This document shows, one piece after another, positions 1 through 11,313 of a stretch of 64,000 nt of DNA; within the stretch, counting starts at the first letter, position 1, and the number at the start of each line of letters is the position of its first letter. The notes under the pieces were generated by a model. The model did not search any database and was not told the origin of the DNA. It saw only the letters and a list, made by a program, of their open reading frames with translations. The DNA is from Hofstenia miamia (lineage: Eukaryota > Xenacoelomorpha > Acoela), in the NCBI GenBank assembly GCA_004352715.1, contig SCFE01000083.1, positions 860,355-924,354 of the forward strand. Direction: 5' to 3'. Made by a program: the position numbers and the translations under genes.

Positions 1-222
1 AGATTTTAAAACAAAACTGCAAGCTTGTCCTCATACTTAATCGCATTTTCGGGGAAATAGTAGAATTGAGGTCACGGGTGTGAGTCACCCATAACAACCT
101 TCATCTTTTTCTTTTTTATAGCACTAATAGTTTTTCATATTCTGTTCTTGATTATTAGAATATGTGTGTGATATGCATTATGATCATTTTTATCAGTTTT
201 AGACATTTTAGAATTTGATTCA

Positions 223-721
223 ATGGCACATTACGGACAACGTAAGAGAAATAGGCCACGTTATTATGGATTCGACCAAAATGAGATCGAAGAATAAGAA
301 TGCAGTTTGAATGATTCCATTATGAATAGCGAAGATAGTCAAGATATTGATAATTTCAATGTAGATGCAGATGACACGACTGATGAAAATATTTCTACTT
401 CAAGCAATGACGAGTATAGCGAAAATTGTTATGGTGGCGAAAATGCTTGTTTAGAAATGAGAATTTGCATATAGAACTTCTATAGTCCCAGGTAAAAATG
501 GGTAAAAGTGGAACACAAGTCTTTCCAGAAATATTCAACGAACTCAGCAATCAAATCTTGTTCGCTAATCTAAATTAGCTTCTCCAGAAGGCACAAAGCG
601 CCTCCAATCTTCGGATGCAAATAAAGCAATTTTTTCTCCTTTTCCTGCTATTATTAGTAAGAATATAATTGAAACAATTGTATCAAAAACGACTAAGCGT
701 GGTTCGAGTTATTTATGTTAA
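223..721 (+). pseudogene. Decayed N-terminal part of a piggyBac-like transposase
   Basis: An ATG at 223 opens a basic N-terminus (RKRNRPRYYG) followed by a long acidic, Ser/Asp/Glu-rich stretch, the usual layout of a piggyBac/PGBD4-type N-terminus. After a frame change near 460 the sequence reads VPGKNG-stop-KWNTSLS, then SNLVR, then SPFPAIISKNIIETIVSKTTKRG. This resembles the family's GK.G.KW...R...N...T....LFF....+..IV..TN region. In-frame stops occur near 296, 503 and 566, and the catalytic core is absent, so it cannot make transposase. It is not obviously the missing part of the piggyBac element near 29-30 kb. Family assignment rests on motif spacing only. Confidence 0.6.
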
Positions 722-774
722 ATTTTTTGTTTATAGGAAGGTTAAGAATGATTTGGAGATGATGTGTATTATGT

Positions 775-1093
775 CTCCAATAGCAAAGCCACGTGGCATT
801 TTCGTTATTTTAAGTTTTTTGGTGGCAAAGTCGGGTAATTACGTGGCATTGTAACGAAATTTAAATTTGTCAAGTCATTTCTTAAATTACATGGCAAATT
901 TGTAACATTTTTACCAAAATTTCAATAACTATCATCAAAAAGGCAACATGTGTTGCTTAAAGGTTTGTTTACATAGGAGAAATATTTTCAGTTACGTGGC
1001 AAAAAGGAACCATATTTACCAAAATACGACGTAAATTCTAAGTGAAAGTGCGACGTATTGCCACGAAAATGCCACGTGGCATTGCTATTGGGG
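775..1093. mobile_element. MITE with palindromic ACGTGGCA-rich terminal inverted repeats
   Basis: The left end (CCAATAGCAAAGCCACGTGG) and the right end read in reverse (CCAATAGCAATGCCACGTGG) form inverted repeats of about 30 bp. Each contains the perfect palindrome GCCACGTGGC. Variants of ACGTGGCA recur inside at about 790, 841, 892 and 995, as expected for subterminal transposase-binding motifs. The element is about 320 bp and has no coding capacity. I could not fix the target-site duplication; TTA is possible. Superfamily unknown. Confidence 0.6.
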
Positions 1094-1113
1094 TTATTAC
1101 TTTGATTGTTAGA

Positions 1114-1134
1114 NNNNNNNNNNNNNNNNNNNNN
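1114..1134. other. 21-N gap flanked by a 263-bp direct duplication
   Basis: Positions 851-1113 and 1135-1397 read as the same sequence on the two sides of the N run. This most likely means two contigs with an unmerged overlap, not a true tandem duplication. The second copy carries most of the MITE again. Confidence 0.8.
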
Positions 1135-1397
1135 GTAACGAAATTTAAATTTGTCAAGTCATTTCTTAAATTACATGGCAAATTTGTAACATTTTTACCA
1201 AAATTTCAATAACTATCATCAAAAAGGCAACATGTGTTGCTTAAAGGTTTGTTTACATAGGAGAAATATTTTCAGTTACGTGGCAAAAAGGAACCATATT
1301 TACCAAAATACGACGTAAATTCTAAGTGAAAGTGCGACGTATTGCCACGAAAATGCCACGTGGCATTGCTATTGGGGTTATTACTTTGATTGTTAGA

Positions 1398-2302
1398 AAT
1401 GAATTTTAGAAATACATCAATATTTCACAATTTATGACAAACAAATTAGACCTGGCAATTACGTTTGTCAACAAACCAGTCTTATAGTGAGCTATTAGAA
1501 TTTTAGTGCAACCAGTGTACAATGAACTTTACAGTGTAGCTTGGGTGACACCAACAAGAAATTTTAGTGGACATCTTTCAATATCAATTAATATTAGTGA
1601 TGAGTCGCCCAGAGATGGAATCGCATCCAACAATTTAAGATCCGATCCGGATCCGAAACTTCGAGATTCGGATCCGATCCGAACTTTTAAGAATATGTTA
1701 GTTTTCAATCCGAAACGTATCCAAATTTAAATATGTATTCTAACAATAAAAAACATGAACTAAAAAAGTTCTTACAGTAGGTGTCCAGCTCCGTAGCTAC
1801 TTTCCCCTCCATCAAGGCTGCAGAACTGGGTACGGATGTTCTTCTGGGAAATTGAGTCACGATCGTTTCCTTGAAACTGGCAAAATATGCTTTATATCTT
1901 ATATATATACATGTATATATATATATATAATAATAAACTTTATTTTAAGCTTACAATACAGTAATCTACACTACAAACTACGAAACTAAAAATAATAAAA
2001 ATAATTAATAACAGCAGATATATCTATCAGGAAAGATGGTCTTTGATGAAAATAATTTTGGTGGATTGTTTTTTCTTAATTTTGATGTAGCGTATTCAGT
2101 TGCTAATGAATTGTTTTACTTGATGTTTTTGAGAGTCTTCGATATTTTGATGTAGTGCTTTGTCTTTTCTTGCTTTAATGACTTGATTTAATGAAATTCC
2201 ATAAATTGATCTAAAAATTCTAACCTACAATAACTGATTTGATCTGAGGCTGTATTGGATATCACCGAATATATGTATTAGAATTCAACCATCTGAGCAA
2301 AA
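1398..2302. other. AT-rich spacer with GATCCG repeats and a TA microsatellite
   Basis: No convincing gene. GATCCG/CGGATC repeats at 1639-1686 resemble the interior of some hAT ends. A (TA)n tract lies at about 1904-1929. A 40-codon open stretch on the minus strand at about 2108-2225 is Lys-rich and could be a LINE tail, but I cannot assign it. Confidence 0.4.
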
Positions 2303-2554
2303 CTAACATTTGAAAAAGCATCTAAATAACAAAATTTTCTTGCACAATATAATCTGTATGTCGTCTCTAGCTGCGTTTTTCAAGCATATTATATTTGTGT
2401 CAAGGCTTTTTCTTATAGCTAGCCACCTTTTTCCATATTGATCGCATACCTTGGATCGACAAACGAACATTGCAACTGGGGGAATAGGGGATTTGTCCTT
2501 ACAAATATTGGCGACTAACTGATCATGTAGCTTCAATGTGATATCATATTTTTT
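2303..2554 (-). CDS. Possible exon or small ORF of unknown function
   Basis: An open stretch of about 83 codons on the minus strand has protein-like composition (LHDQLVANICKDKSPIPPV, several Cys). It has no in-frame ATG at its start: the first codon is TTG right after an A/T-rich run. A donor-like CAAG/GTATG lies about 40 codons in, so it may be an exon end and not a complete ORF. I do not recognise the family. It lies 3' of the APMAP-like gene on the same strand. Confidence 0.2.
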   Translation of the reverse strand, partial: KKYDITLKLHDQLVANICKDKSPIPPVAMFVCRSKVCDQYGKRWLAIRKSLDTNIICLKNAARDDIQIILCKKILLFRCFFKC

Positions 2555-2960
2555 CAAATTAACAATTTAGTAATAAAACATCAGTAGTAATATTATTGCT
2601 TACAAATATTGTTAATTATATCTGACTACACCATATGAACAATGCATGACTTATGCAGCTCCACACTGGTTTTCCTTGGTCACATCTAATGATCGATCTA
2701 AGCAACTTCCATCTCTCATTAAAAGTAAGTTTTCCCATTATTATCAGAAGTCTAATTAGAAGAAAAAATTTAGTTGCTTAAAATTTTTTACAAAATTCAA
2801 GAAAACCTTTGGCACAAACAAAACACAAATTTTTATGTTTCTAGCTGTTTCATGTGTTGCAATGTATTTTGTGTAAATTGTAAAAAATTCTAATTAGAAG
2901 GTTATTCTAGCAAAGCATATAATAAAGGCCTTCCAAATTTGTACAAAAATATTTCAGCAA

Positions 2961-4070
2961 TTAACTGAAGTCTTTAATTTGAGCAATGTAATCAACTTTA
3001 TCATAAAAACTACCAATGAATAGCATTCCATTGTATTGGAAAACTTCACTAACTTGATTAAATGCTTTCCCATCACTACTGTAAAAGCATTTATCAATTT
3101 CACCAAATTCATTTACATGCACGAATGATCCGTACGGAGTAATCAGTGCTCTTCTTGGCATTAGTTTAAATTCTAACAACTGATACACAATGAACCGAAC
3201 AATTGGATATTTCTCTAAATAGTAAAGATTACGTTTATTTGCGGAATACATCGCAATCCAGAAACCGTCGAATCCATCCGATCGTATGTTATCTGGATGA
3301 CCACTGAATACTGCAAATTTACTTAATGTATTTGTGTTCAGATCATATTTATGAGTAGTAAATCGTTGAAATTCATTTACAAAAAGATATTTTTCATCCT
3401 TATCGATCTCAATTCCATTTGGAAAGGCAAATTTTGGAGCCAAGGCGCTTACCTTTTTAGCACTTAAATCATAAGTTAATATTCTACCATTCAATCCACC
3501 GTGCATTATCAAAGAAACATCATCATTGAAAGAAAATTTTACCGATACTTGGCTAATGTATAACATATTACGCTTTGGTGAATATGCAAAGTCATCTAAA
3601 AATAGCACAGGCAGATTGTCAATAAAATCACCTTCTTTGATAAAAAATTCTCGCTGCTTTGTTTCTAAATTATAAAAGTAAAATCCCAGCTTGCCATCTG
3701 CTATGCCCAGGATTGTTCGATTAATAAGTTTAATTCCTAGTGGTCTTGAATTTTTTAGTTTATACAATGTCTTTGCAGTGTTTTTATAAATATCAAGTTC
3801 CATAACCCTCCCATCAGCCATTCCTGAAATGATCTTGCCATCGCCAACATAGGCCATGGATTCAGCTCCTGATACCTCTTCCTCAAATAGTTTAAAAGAA
3901 CTGTGTATTTCCATGCAGGGTATTTCATTGTAATCGAAATTGATGTTGTTATCTTCGAATTGAAGTTCACTTATAAGCACTGAGATTCCAATTCCAAGAA
4001 GCACAACAAAGATGCTAAGCATTGACATCACACATAAACATTTGTTTGACTTATTTGAATACCCACTCAT
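2961..4070 (-). CDS. APMAP/strictosidine-synthase-like membrane-anchored beta-propeller protein
   Basis: A single-exon gene of 369 codons. The first ATG is at 4070; the open frame extends five codons upstream to TAA without another ATG. Residues about 11-32 (CLCVMSMLSIFVVLLGIGIS) form one hydrophobic segment after a short Ser/Asn/Lys N-terminus, as expected for a type II signal anchor. The rest is a predicted lumenal or extracellular six-bladed propeller. Family landmarks in order: GAESMAY, GMADGRV, RPLGIKL, ADGKLGFY, LDDFAYSP, GGLNGRILTYD, FPNGIEIDKDEKYLFVNEF, GHPDNIRSDGFDGFWIAM and a closing GMLFIGSFYDKV. Length and order fit adipocyte plasma membrane-associated protein homologues, which have lactonase/arylesterase-like activity; the substrate here is unknown. 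No frameshifts or stops. Lack of introns could mean an old retrocopy or simply an intron-poor paralogue. Confidence 0.85.
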   Translation of the reverse strand: MSGYSNKSNKCLCVMSMLSIFVVLLGIGISVLISELQFEDNNINFDYNEIPCMEIHSSFKLFEEEVSGAESMAYVGDGKIISGMADGRVMELDIYKNTAKTLYKLKNSRPLGIKLINRTILGIADGKLGFYFYNLETKQREFFIKEGDFIDNLPVLFLDDFAYSPKRNMLYISQVSVKFSFNDDVSLIMHGGLNGRILTYDLSAKKVSALAPKFAFPNGIEIDKDEKYLFVNEFQRFTTHKYDLNTNTLSKFAVFSGHPDNIRSDGFDGFWIAMYSANKRNLYYLEKYPIVRFIVYQLLEFKLMPRRALITPYGSFVHVNEFGEIDKCFYSSDGKAFNQVSEVFQYNGMLFIGSFYDKVDYIAQIKDFS

Positions 4071-4082
4071 TGATGTCCTCAA

Positions 4083-5398
4083 TTTTTGTTATTAAGTAGG
4101 CAATCTAGAAGAAAATGATGTTTATGAACTGACTGTAAAAGACTTTGAGCAAACAAGTTAATTATAGTAGATAATTAAACCATTAAATACATATTGAAAC
4201 AATGATTGAATTTATGTTTACTCAGAGCCAATTATGTACACTGAGTCGCCTATACAAGTAATGATGAATCACTGAAAGCAATACATGTAAACAAGGCATC
4301 AGTGTTGCATGCATTTCTAGTTTTAATTGTCATTGATGCATTTTAGTGATTTATTTAAATTATTTGGTGCAAATGCAAATTATATTTCTTAATTGAAAAA
4401 TGAAGGTATTTCTTTGACAAGAAATTGATATGACCCAAATTTGACCAGCGTGACCTTAAAGTTCTGCAAACATTTTTTACAATTTTGTTCTAACCCATTA
4501 AGAAATTTATAATGCTCGGAAATTTACAAATCTGTAAGCTCCCCTAGAGTGATTAATTAATTATTTCTATCCCTTAATTACGTGAAACGCATTAACTATT
4601 TTTCAACAAAAAATACAATTTTTAACTGTTAGTGTACGTTGATAATAACACTAGGTAAAGTACGTTTGTGTTGAATTTACACCCCAATCATATCCAACAA
4701 GTGATAAATAAATTAAAGTTCATTCAAAGCAATTTTATCTATAGGAATTCTATGCTTACTGCAAATAACTATGGAGCATAATTGACTACAAGCTTATACA
4801 TTTCTGTCACCCTAATGCTTAAGCACACAGCATATTCCTTGAGTTCTTGCTGCTCAGATCCAAACTTTTGCTTCAAACCAATACTATTTGCTAAAGTTCA
4901 TTTCTAATTACCATGAATAGAGAATAGATTTTGTAATGTCCTTCTATAAATGGCTTTGCAATTTGGTATAGGTATTAGAAAGATATCCCATGTTTCCCAA
5001 CAGTTACCCCCAATTGCAGTAATTCAAATGTTTCATGCATTCGTTATGAGTAATTTAAACTAATTTTCCAAAAGAGTTAATTATTTACAATATTATTATT
5101 TATTTCTTCAAATTCATAAACAAAATTCCACCCTAAACTAATATCTTATATACTAATGTATACAGCCTAATGATAAAAAAGCTTCGAGTTCAACTAAAAT
5201 GGGCATTAAATGTTTGTAATAAAAACTCTTCTAAAACAAAAGAATATATTTCTAAATCTATTATTTTCCAAAAGAGTTAATTATTTACAATATTATTATT
5301 TATTTCTTCAAATTCATAAACAAAATTCCACCCTACAACTAGATATCATTCTCATTTTCGATAGATTGTCTAAAACAAAATAAACGACCAAAAACTAA
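4083..5398. repeat. AT-rich intergenic region with a 73-bp direct repeat
   Basis: No gene seen. Positions 5063-5135 and 5263-5335 are identical over 73 bp and start exactly 200 bp apart, which points to a recent local duplication. Most of the 5' flank of the APMAP-like gene lies here. I saw no clear TATA box. Confidence 0.6.
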
Positions 5399-5611
5399 TC
5401 ACGTGTTAAATTTAATAAAAATATCATAAGTCAATCCTTTATTAATACTGCGATTTTTAACTGGAATATATTGCCCAAAGAAATGAAAATAATAGACAAC
5501 TTTAAAAAATTAAAGAAGGAATTAAAATCATTAATTCTCAAACAAAAGTTTATATCAAGTAGATCATGGATAGGATTCAAGTTTTATAATAACGACTATA
5601 CAATAATCTAA
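5399..5611 (+). pseudogene. C-terminal end of a non-LTR retrotransposon (LINE) ORF2
   Basis: A 70-codon open stretch ends at TAA. It contains AIFNWNILPKEMKIIDNFKK followed by a Lys-rich LKKELKSLI tail. This is the characteristic closing motif of LINE reverse transcriptase ORFs (aromatic, W-N-x-L-P, then FKK.LK). Nothing upstream is recognisable as RT, so the copy is 5'-truncated, the normal outcome of target-primed reverse transcription. The 3' UTR and tail follow at 5612-5775. Confidence 0.65.
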
Positions 5612-5701
5612 ATTAGTAAGCTATCTGTAGTCAGTGTTTTTTATTTCATATTTTATTTTTGTTATTATTCATTTTTTTATTTTACTTAGTAGTAAAAGAC
5701 G

Positions 5702-5775
5702 CTATTCATTTGAAATATTATAAAAAATTCAAATGAATATAGATTATCTTACTTTATCTTATATTATCTTAAATT
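5702..5775 (+). repeat. LINE 3' UTR stem-loop and TATCTTA-type tail (copy 1)
   Basis: GACG is followed by a stem, CTATTCATTTGAA (5702-5714) pairing with TTCAAATGAATATAG (5728-5742), with a two-base AT bulge on the 3' arm. Degenerate TATCTTA repeats follow at once. It lies about 90 bp after the LINE stop codon at 5611. Another copy at 12028-12113 has the same design with a different stem sequence. Confidence 0.6.
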
Positions 5776-7016
5776 TGGACTACTAATGACTAATACTTGA
5801 CATCACATTTCAATTACTAAACCTGTATTAACCACAGTGACAATGATTGTAAAAAACATTGCATTTGGCCATCTTTTAAATTTGTATAAACATTAATACT
5901 TATTATAATTGTGTCAAAATTTTATACGCAAGTTCTCACATAGTTTTTGAATAGGACAATGCTGTCAAACTTTCTTTCTCATGTATTAGAAAGTTGAGAC
6001 GCATGAATTCCTGAAACCAATGCACTATGTTTGGTAGCTTTGTCTCAAAATATACAGATTTGGATTGTTTGAATAATAATGAATTGTGTCATTTTGCAGT
6101 CTGAGCACAACGTTTTTGGTAGTACATTTTGTGAATTATAGAAAATTTTCCCACATTGATTCATTCTATTAACCAAACCCGTAAATTAGTTGTATGCAGA
6201 GGAGCTCCTTAATCTATATAATGCTTAGGTATGTGGATAAGCAGTTTCTTGAGCATTGCATTTTGTACTAGAAAGTCCATTCTGCCCAATAAGCAACCTG
6301 TAGATTTATGTGTAAATGCTCTAAGTTGTGCGCATCTTACATTACAAGGTATTTTTCAGTACAATGTGTTCAAGAAACTTTCCTGTTTGGTGAGTTATTG
6401 ATAGTGGCTGAATAACTTTCACATGTCAAGAAATAACTTTACTTTTTGGTACACATGTAACATTTGCACACGATAACTTTAGAGCAGGAAAGATAACTCA
6501 GGTGCATAATCGTTTAGAATTAAATTAGAAAAAGTTACTCCATCTAAATTTGGCCCAGCTTTTTTATAATGGGATAGGGAGAAGAGGTATTTTTAGATTT
6601 CGTACTCAGTGACCTGTAGTTGATTGTTATGAGTATTATTAGGTCATCTGTCATAGACTGTTAGCAAGTTGTAATCATTAACTACATATGCAAGTTCTTT
6701 GTTATTACAATTTGTCAAATTAATTAGAAAATACTGTGATAGATTGGTAGCTAATGGAAAAACTCTGCTCCTTTTACCAATATTTGTTCCTGAAAAAGCC
6801 TTTACGGATTTTCACTATTCTCATTGGTTTATTTTCTTTGAAGTATTATATTAAATTAAGACGCCATAGCCCAATTTTGCAATTGTCTAATTTGTATTGT
6901 TTTTTGTACAGTTCATTGAAGCTTTCACAGTTGCTATCAGTATAATTACATATTGTCAAAGTAATTTCTGAATAAAGATTTCTTCTTTTTCTTCTTCTTA
7001 CTTCTCACAGCTTCAT
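5776..7016. other. AT-rich intergenic sequence
   Basis: I see no gene, repeat pair or structured element here. Short open frames, for example at 6754-6945, have the composition of chance ORFs. Confidence 0.5.
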
Positions 7017-7043
7017 GCTGGTATTCCTCTCAGCTCGGGGAAC

Positions 7044-7643
7044 TCACCAGTTCCCAGGGAGTCTGAGAGCTTTCCTCAGGACTCTAGCTGTTCCTAACAA
7101 TGCTGCCTTTTGTGCTACCACACCTCCCCACTTTGGTACTCCCAACTCCTCCAAGTATCTCTTATGCTTCTTACTCACTGCTCCTAGTGCGCCTACTACT
7201 ACCAGGACTACTTCAACCTTCTTTAACTTCCGCAGCCTTTCTATTTCCTCTGCCAACTCCCTGTACTTGTCTATATTCTCTTTCTTCTTGCTTTCTACAT
7301 TCCTGTCCTTTGGTACTGCTATGTCTATCACTGTTCCCAATCTTTTCTCTTTGTGTACTAATACTATGTCTGGCCTTCGTGCTTCTATCACCTTGCTTGT
7401 CTGGATGTTGCAGTCCCACATTATCTTAAACTTCTCATTTTCTATGACTATTTGTGGATTGTGCTCATACCACTTGTCTCCTACTTCTAACCCATGCTGC
7501 CTGCTCAAACTCCAGTGTACCATTCTTCCCACTTTGTCATGCCTGAACTTATACTCATTCTATGTCAACTTCTCACACCCTGCTATCAGATGATCTACTG
7601 TCTCCGCCTCTTTCTTACATAGCCTACACTTATCACTTACTTC
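7044..7643 (-). pseudogene. C-terminal part of a LINE with restriction-like endonuclease
   Basis: Read on the minus strand: a zinc knuckle (CRLCKKEAETVDHLIAGC, C-x2-C-x7-H-x4-C), a TAG stop at 7560-7562, then NEYKFRHDKVGR and a 160-codon open stretch. The latter carries EARRPDIVLVHKEK...VIDIAVP, a PD-(D/E)xK-type nuclease core, then VVVGALGAVSK and LLGTARVLRKAL. This is the C-terminus of site-selective LINEs with a restriction-like endonuclease; the clade (R4/NeSL-like or similar) is not resolved. RT and N-terminal DNA-binding fingers are missing. A/G-rich (AAG)n sequence after the stop on the minus strand fits a 3' tail. Confidence 0.75.

Positions 7644-7681
<38 letters not shown>
7644..7681. 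repeat. (ATT)n microsatellite
   Basis: About twelve uninterrupted ATT units directly abut the truncated 5' side of the LINE fragment on the minus strand. Confidence 0.95.
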
Positions 7682-7682
<1 letters not shown>

Positions 7683-8540
7683 AAATAAAATTGTTTATTC
7701 TTAGGTGTAATTTCACGGCTAATTAGTAAAAATATATAATGAAAATCTCTGAGGTGAAATAGAACAACTGTTTCTCTACACTACTAAGAGAAATATTTTA
7801 TTCCATACCAGAATCTAACGAACATGAAAACATCAGAAATTGCTCAAAAATGACAACACACTGTACAATGTCAATATATTTTTTGGATTTTTCTTGCTGT
7901 CTCCTCTTTCTGTTATTCCAAAGCACATTGCAAGTTTTACTTATTAGTACACATTTGCTTTTCAGAACATCTCTATGACTGGTTTCATTCTTTTTTATCG
8001 ATATTTTCTACTATCTCCTTGCATAATCCCTGACTCTCAAAACTATCTATTTTAAAAAAATTCAACTATTTTCAATAAGCTTTACTATTCATTATTATTT
8101 ATTAATTATTTGGCTTTTATAAATATAGTGATTTACAGTTCTTAAGGATTTAAATTAACTTTAATAAAAACATTCAAAAGATATATTTCGACTTACAAAG
8201 TCGTTCTCAATATCCTTAAAAAATTATTCCCTCTAAATTTACTTAATTTTGTAATAATATTTTATTTTACTAAATCATAATTATTGGTAGTAACAGTTTG
8301 TGCATGTAATCTTCTTTGGTATTTAGACTTAGTTGAAATGATCTAATTAAAATACTTTCAATGATTTTAAGTTGTTTTGCTTATGTATTCTTTAAATTTT
8401 TTACATTATAACTTTACAATATCCTGGAGGATTCTTTGTGTTGGTTTTTGGTTTTTCATCAGCTTGCTACCTTTTATTGACTTTGTTCTATGATTTGCCA
8501 AATAATTGGATCTTCTATTTTTTAATGAAATTTAGTAATT

Positions 8541-8635
8541 TTTTTTAAATTTATTGAAATTTGGTTCTTATTTTATGTCTGGAGACAGCTTGTTTCATAA
8601 ATCAATTGTAAAATTGATAAGCGATTTTTCTCCTA
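8541..8635 (-). pseudogene. LINE C-terminal remnant
   Basis: The minus strand reads EKSLINFTIDL-stop-NKLSPDIK-stop-EPNFNKFKKN. The W of the usual W-N-K-L-P motif is replaced by TGA and the next motif is cut by TAA. Only this tail is recognisable. The flanks (7690-8540 and 8640-9100) are AT-rich with no gene seen. Confidence 0.5.
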
Positions 8636-9099
8636 ATTTCTTTTAAATTTTAGTTTGAGATAAGTTTTTGCAATATTTTCTTAGTAAGTAAGAAAGAAAA
8701 ATAAGAGAAGTGTGATAGCATAGCATATTTTAGTAATGAAATATTAAATTTCATTTGTGTTTTCTATTGCTTATATGAGAAAGAGTCTCTACATTTCGAG
8801 AAGCTAGCAATGGTACTGTTCCTAGTCCTGGCTGCCAAATATGTTAACTGAAATCTTTAAGTCATTTTTTCTAAACAGATGTCTGTTTAAATAATATTCA
8901 AACTGAACATTTTGTTTTTAGTTTATTTTTAATAAACGATTTTTCTATTCTATTTTTCTAGATAAAATACGATAAAATATTCTATATTTTACTTACAATT
9001 TGGAAAGCTGATAAATCTCTATATATGGTTGGTAAATGTACAAAATAAAAAAATACATGCGCTATAAACAAGAAAATTTTCTTTTCAGGTTACGGATAC

Positions 9100-10700
9100 T
9101 TTTGATGACAAATTTCACTTACGGCGTGTTTGTTGTAACAATGTTTAAACATGCAACACTATGTTTCAAGGAAAACAATTCATAGATCCAAAACCCAAAT
9201 ATTTCAAACGAAAAGTAATGTGTTATTTGCATTAGAGCGTGTTTCCAAGCGCGTTAATATTGATCAAAACAAATATGCAAGAGGTGGAAAACAGCAATTT
9301 CTTTAGCAATTTTGTATAAATTGTACTAAATGTAAAAGTGTACATTACACAACAACTCTGAGTGATGAAGTTCTTAAGCCATGTTTCCTGTAACAATGTT
9401 TAATCATGCAACAAGGAATATAATTGATAGAAGCAAAACTTGTTTCAAGTGATATCCAAATACAAAGTGGAGAAATATTTTGCTAAACTTAAACACTATA
9501 GTCGAGTGAAATCGACTTCCATTTTCAAAAACGAGATAGAAATATCCGCCAAAGCATATGAAATATATCATTGATAAATCAATAAAATTGAAATATCTGA
9601 TATACATGACAAAGGCAAGTTCATTTTCACCAATATCCAAATAAAAAATGGAATGAACATTCGCCGTGCTTAGGAATTACATGTGAAACAAAACGTATTG
9701 TATATGAGATGTTTTTGTGCAGACCAAGTTGTTGTGCAGAACTTCACCACATCTAGGAAAATTTCACAGAAGTATCACCATTTATTTTTCGTAGTTGACA
9801 TGGGAAATCACGACGCCCAAACTTGTTATCCAGATTATTCAGTACATTGTAAGCTAATGTATCAATAATAGTAATGCATTAATTCATTCTTCCAAAGTTA
9901 CCCGTGTTTCCATGTTGAATTAACCATTCTAAATGCGTAAAATGTTTGTAAATAGGTAAACAAAGTTAGTTAATAGTGTATTATTCACACACATAAAATA
10001 CAAGTGCATGGTAATTAGAAGACAAGTCGCTAAGAATTTTGAAATACAAACGTCATTTAAGTAAGCTGATGTATCCTTAATAGTAATACATTAGTTCACC
10101 CATCCAAAATTACTTGTACCCCAAAACACTGTTTCATTTCTACACAACAAATTAAGAGATTCAATAAAAGTAATCATTTATTCATTTGTAAGGTTTCCTT
10201 CTGTAAAGCCAATTTTATGAAAATTGTGTTTGTACCAGTTGAATGCGTTTGAATATGATGAGGGGGACAGTCAAAATTTTCCCTTGATTGACGTACTGTA
10301 ATAATGTATATTTTGTCATCTAACAAATGAATAGTTCTTTAATATAGTAAATGTTGTTGTAAGCATTTCGCGCAACTAAAAAACACGCTAGATTTCAAAC
10401 AAGGCGACATGATTGATAAAACAACCAACTGCATGTTACATGCTTATCGAGTTTTTCACGTGTTCACCTTATTTCATTATGACTTTTGCGTAGCTACATA
10501 CATTACTATGGTTTTCTGCTTTGTAACTTTATGCGTAAATATGATGAAACATTCGTTATTCATAGTTGATGATGATTTTTCCTCATTAGATATGATTTCC
10601 AATTGTTAAATTTGTAAACTCTGTGATGCATTCGCCATTTTAAACGTGCAAATGTTTGTAAATTGGTAAACAAAGTTAGTTAATTTGATCTTTTAACATT
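9100..10700. repeat. Diverged local repeats in AT-rich intergenic DNA
   Basis: No gene. Related segments recur: about 9845-9900 and 10060-10115 (genomic GTAAGCT.ATGTATC...AATAGTAAT.CATTA); 9940-9975 and 10645-10680 share AATGTTTGTAAAT.GGTAAAC; 9138-9160 and 9388-9410 share TAACAATGTTTAA.CATGCAA. They diverge by tens of percent, so this is an old duplication cluster. Confidence 0.45.
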
Positions 10701-11313
10701 TATAATGAAAAATCTACTCAAATTCACTACTCTGAAAACTATTAGCACTTTCAATCTCTTGCATGTCAAGATGATTTTACGATAAACAAAATTTTTAAAG
10801 TGAAAACATCTTTAATTGAGATGGAAAATGCTTTCAATTATGCATTCATTATTAAAAACTGAAACCACGTATTACTACGACAGATCAAGTAAAATAGAAC
10901 AAAGAACAAAGAAATTTTGTAAACATCAGCATTATTTTAAAAATTAATTATATTTTAATAATTATTTATTGTAAATTTTTTGGTAAATTTATTTTTTCAA
11001 GTTAATTATTTTGTTAATTTATTTTTCTTGCAATTCATTTCTTTGCTAAGATTTGAATTATAGCATTTGACCAAAATCAAATTACTGTTAAAAGTTAAAA
11101 AGCATCAAGCACTTTTAATTATTGAAAGATTGAATTTATCACCAATAATGTCAATGTGTTCTCCCCAACATCAAATTACTTGTTACCAGTTGTGAAGGAG
11201 TTGGCGTTTTAATGCGATGAAAGAAGAAATTCTCTTTTTACAGTTTTTGCTATTGTTTTTTCATTTGTAATTTAGTTTCTTTACACATTGCATTAATAAT
11301 ATATGTAGTGTTG
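10701..11313. other. AT-rich spacer, nothing recognised
   Basis: No gene or structured repeat that I can support. Confidence 0.5.

Noticed and set aside
1606-2720. Possible hAT element between CAGAGATGGAATCG and CCATCTCTC
   Set aside because: Only about 11 of 16 end bases match and no 8-bp target duplication was found.
7015-7593. 192-codon plus-strand ORF
   Set aside because: It is the antisense shadow of the LINE endonuclease fragment; the minus strand carries recognisable motifs and the plus strand none.
10409-10609. 66-codon ORF with hydrophobic residues
   Set aside because: No motif, no splice or promoter context, AT-rich composition as expected by chance.
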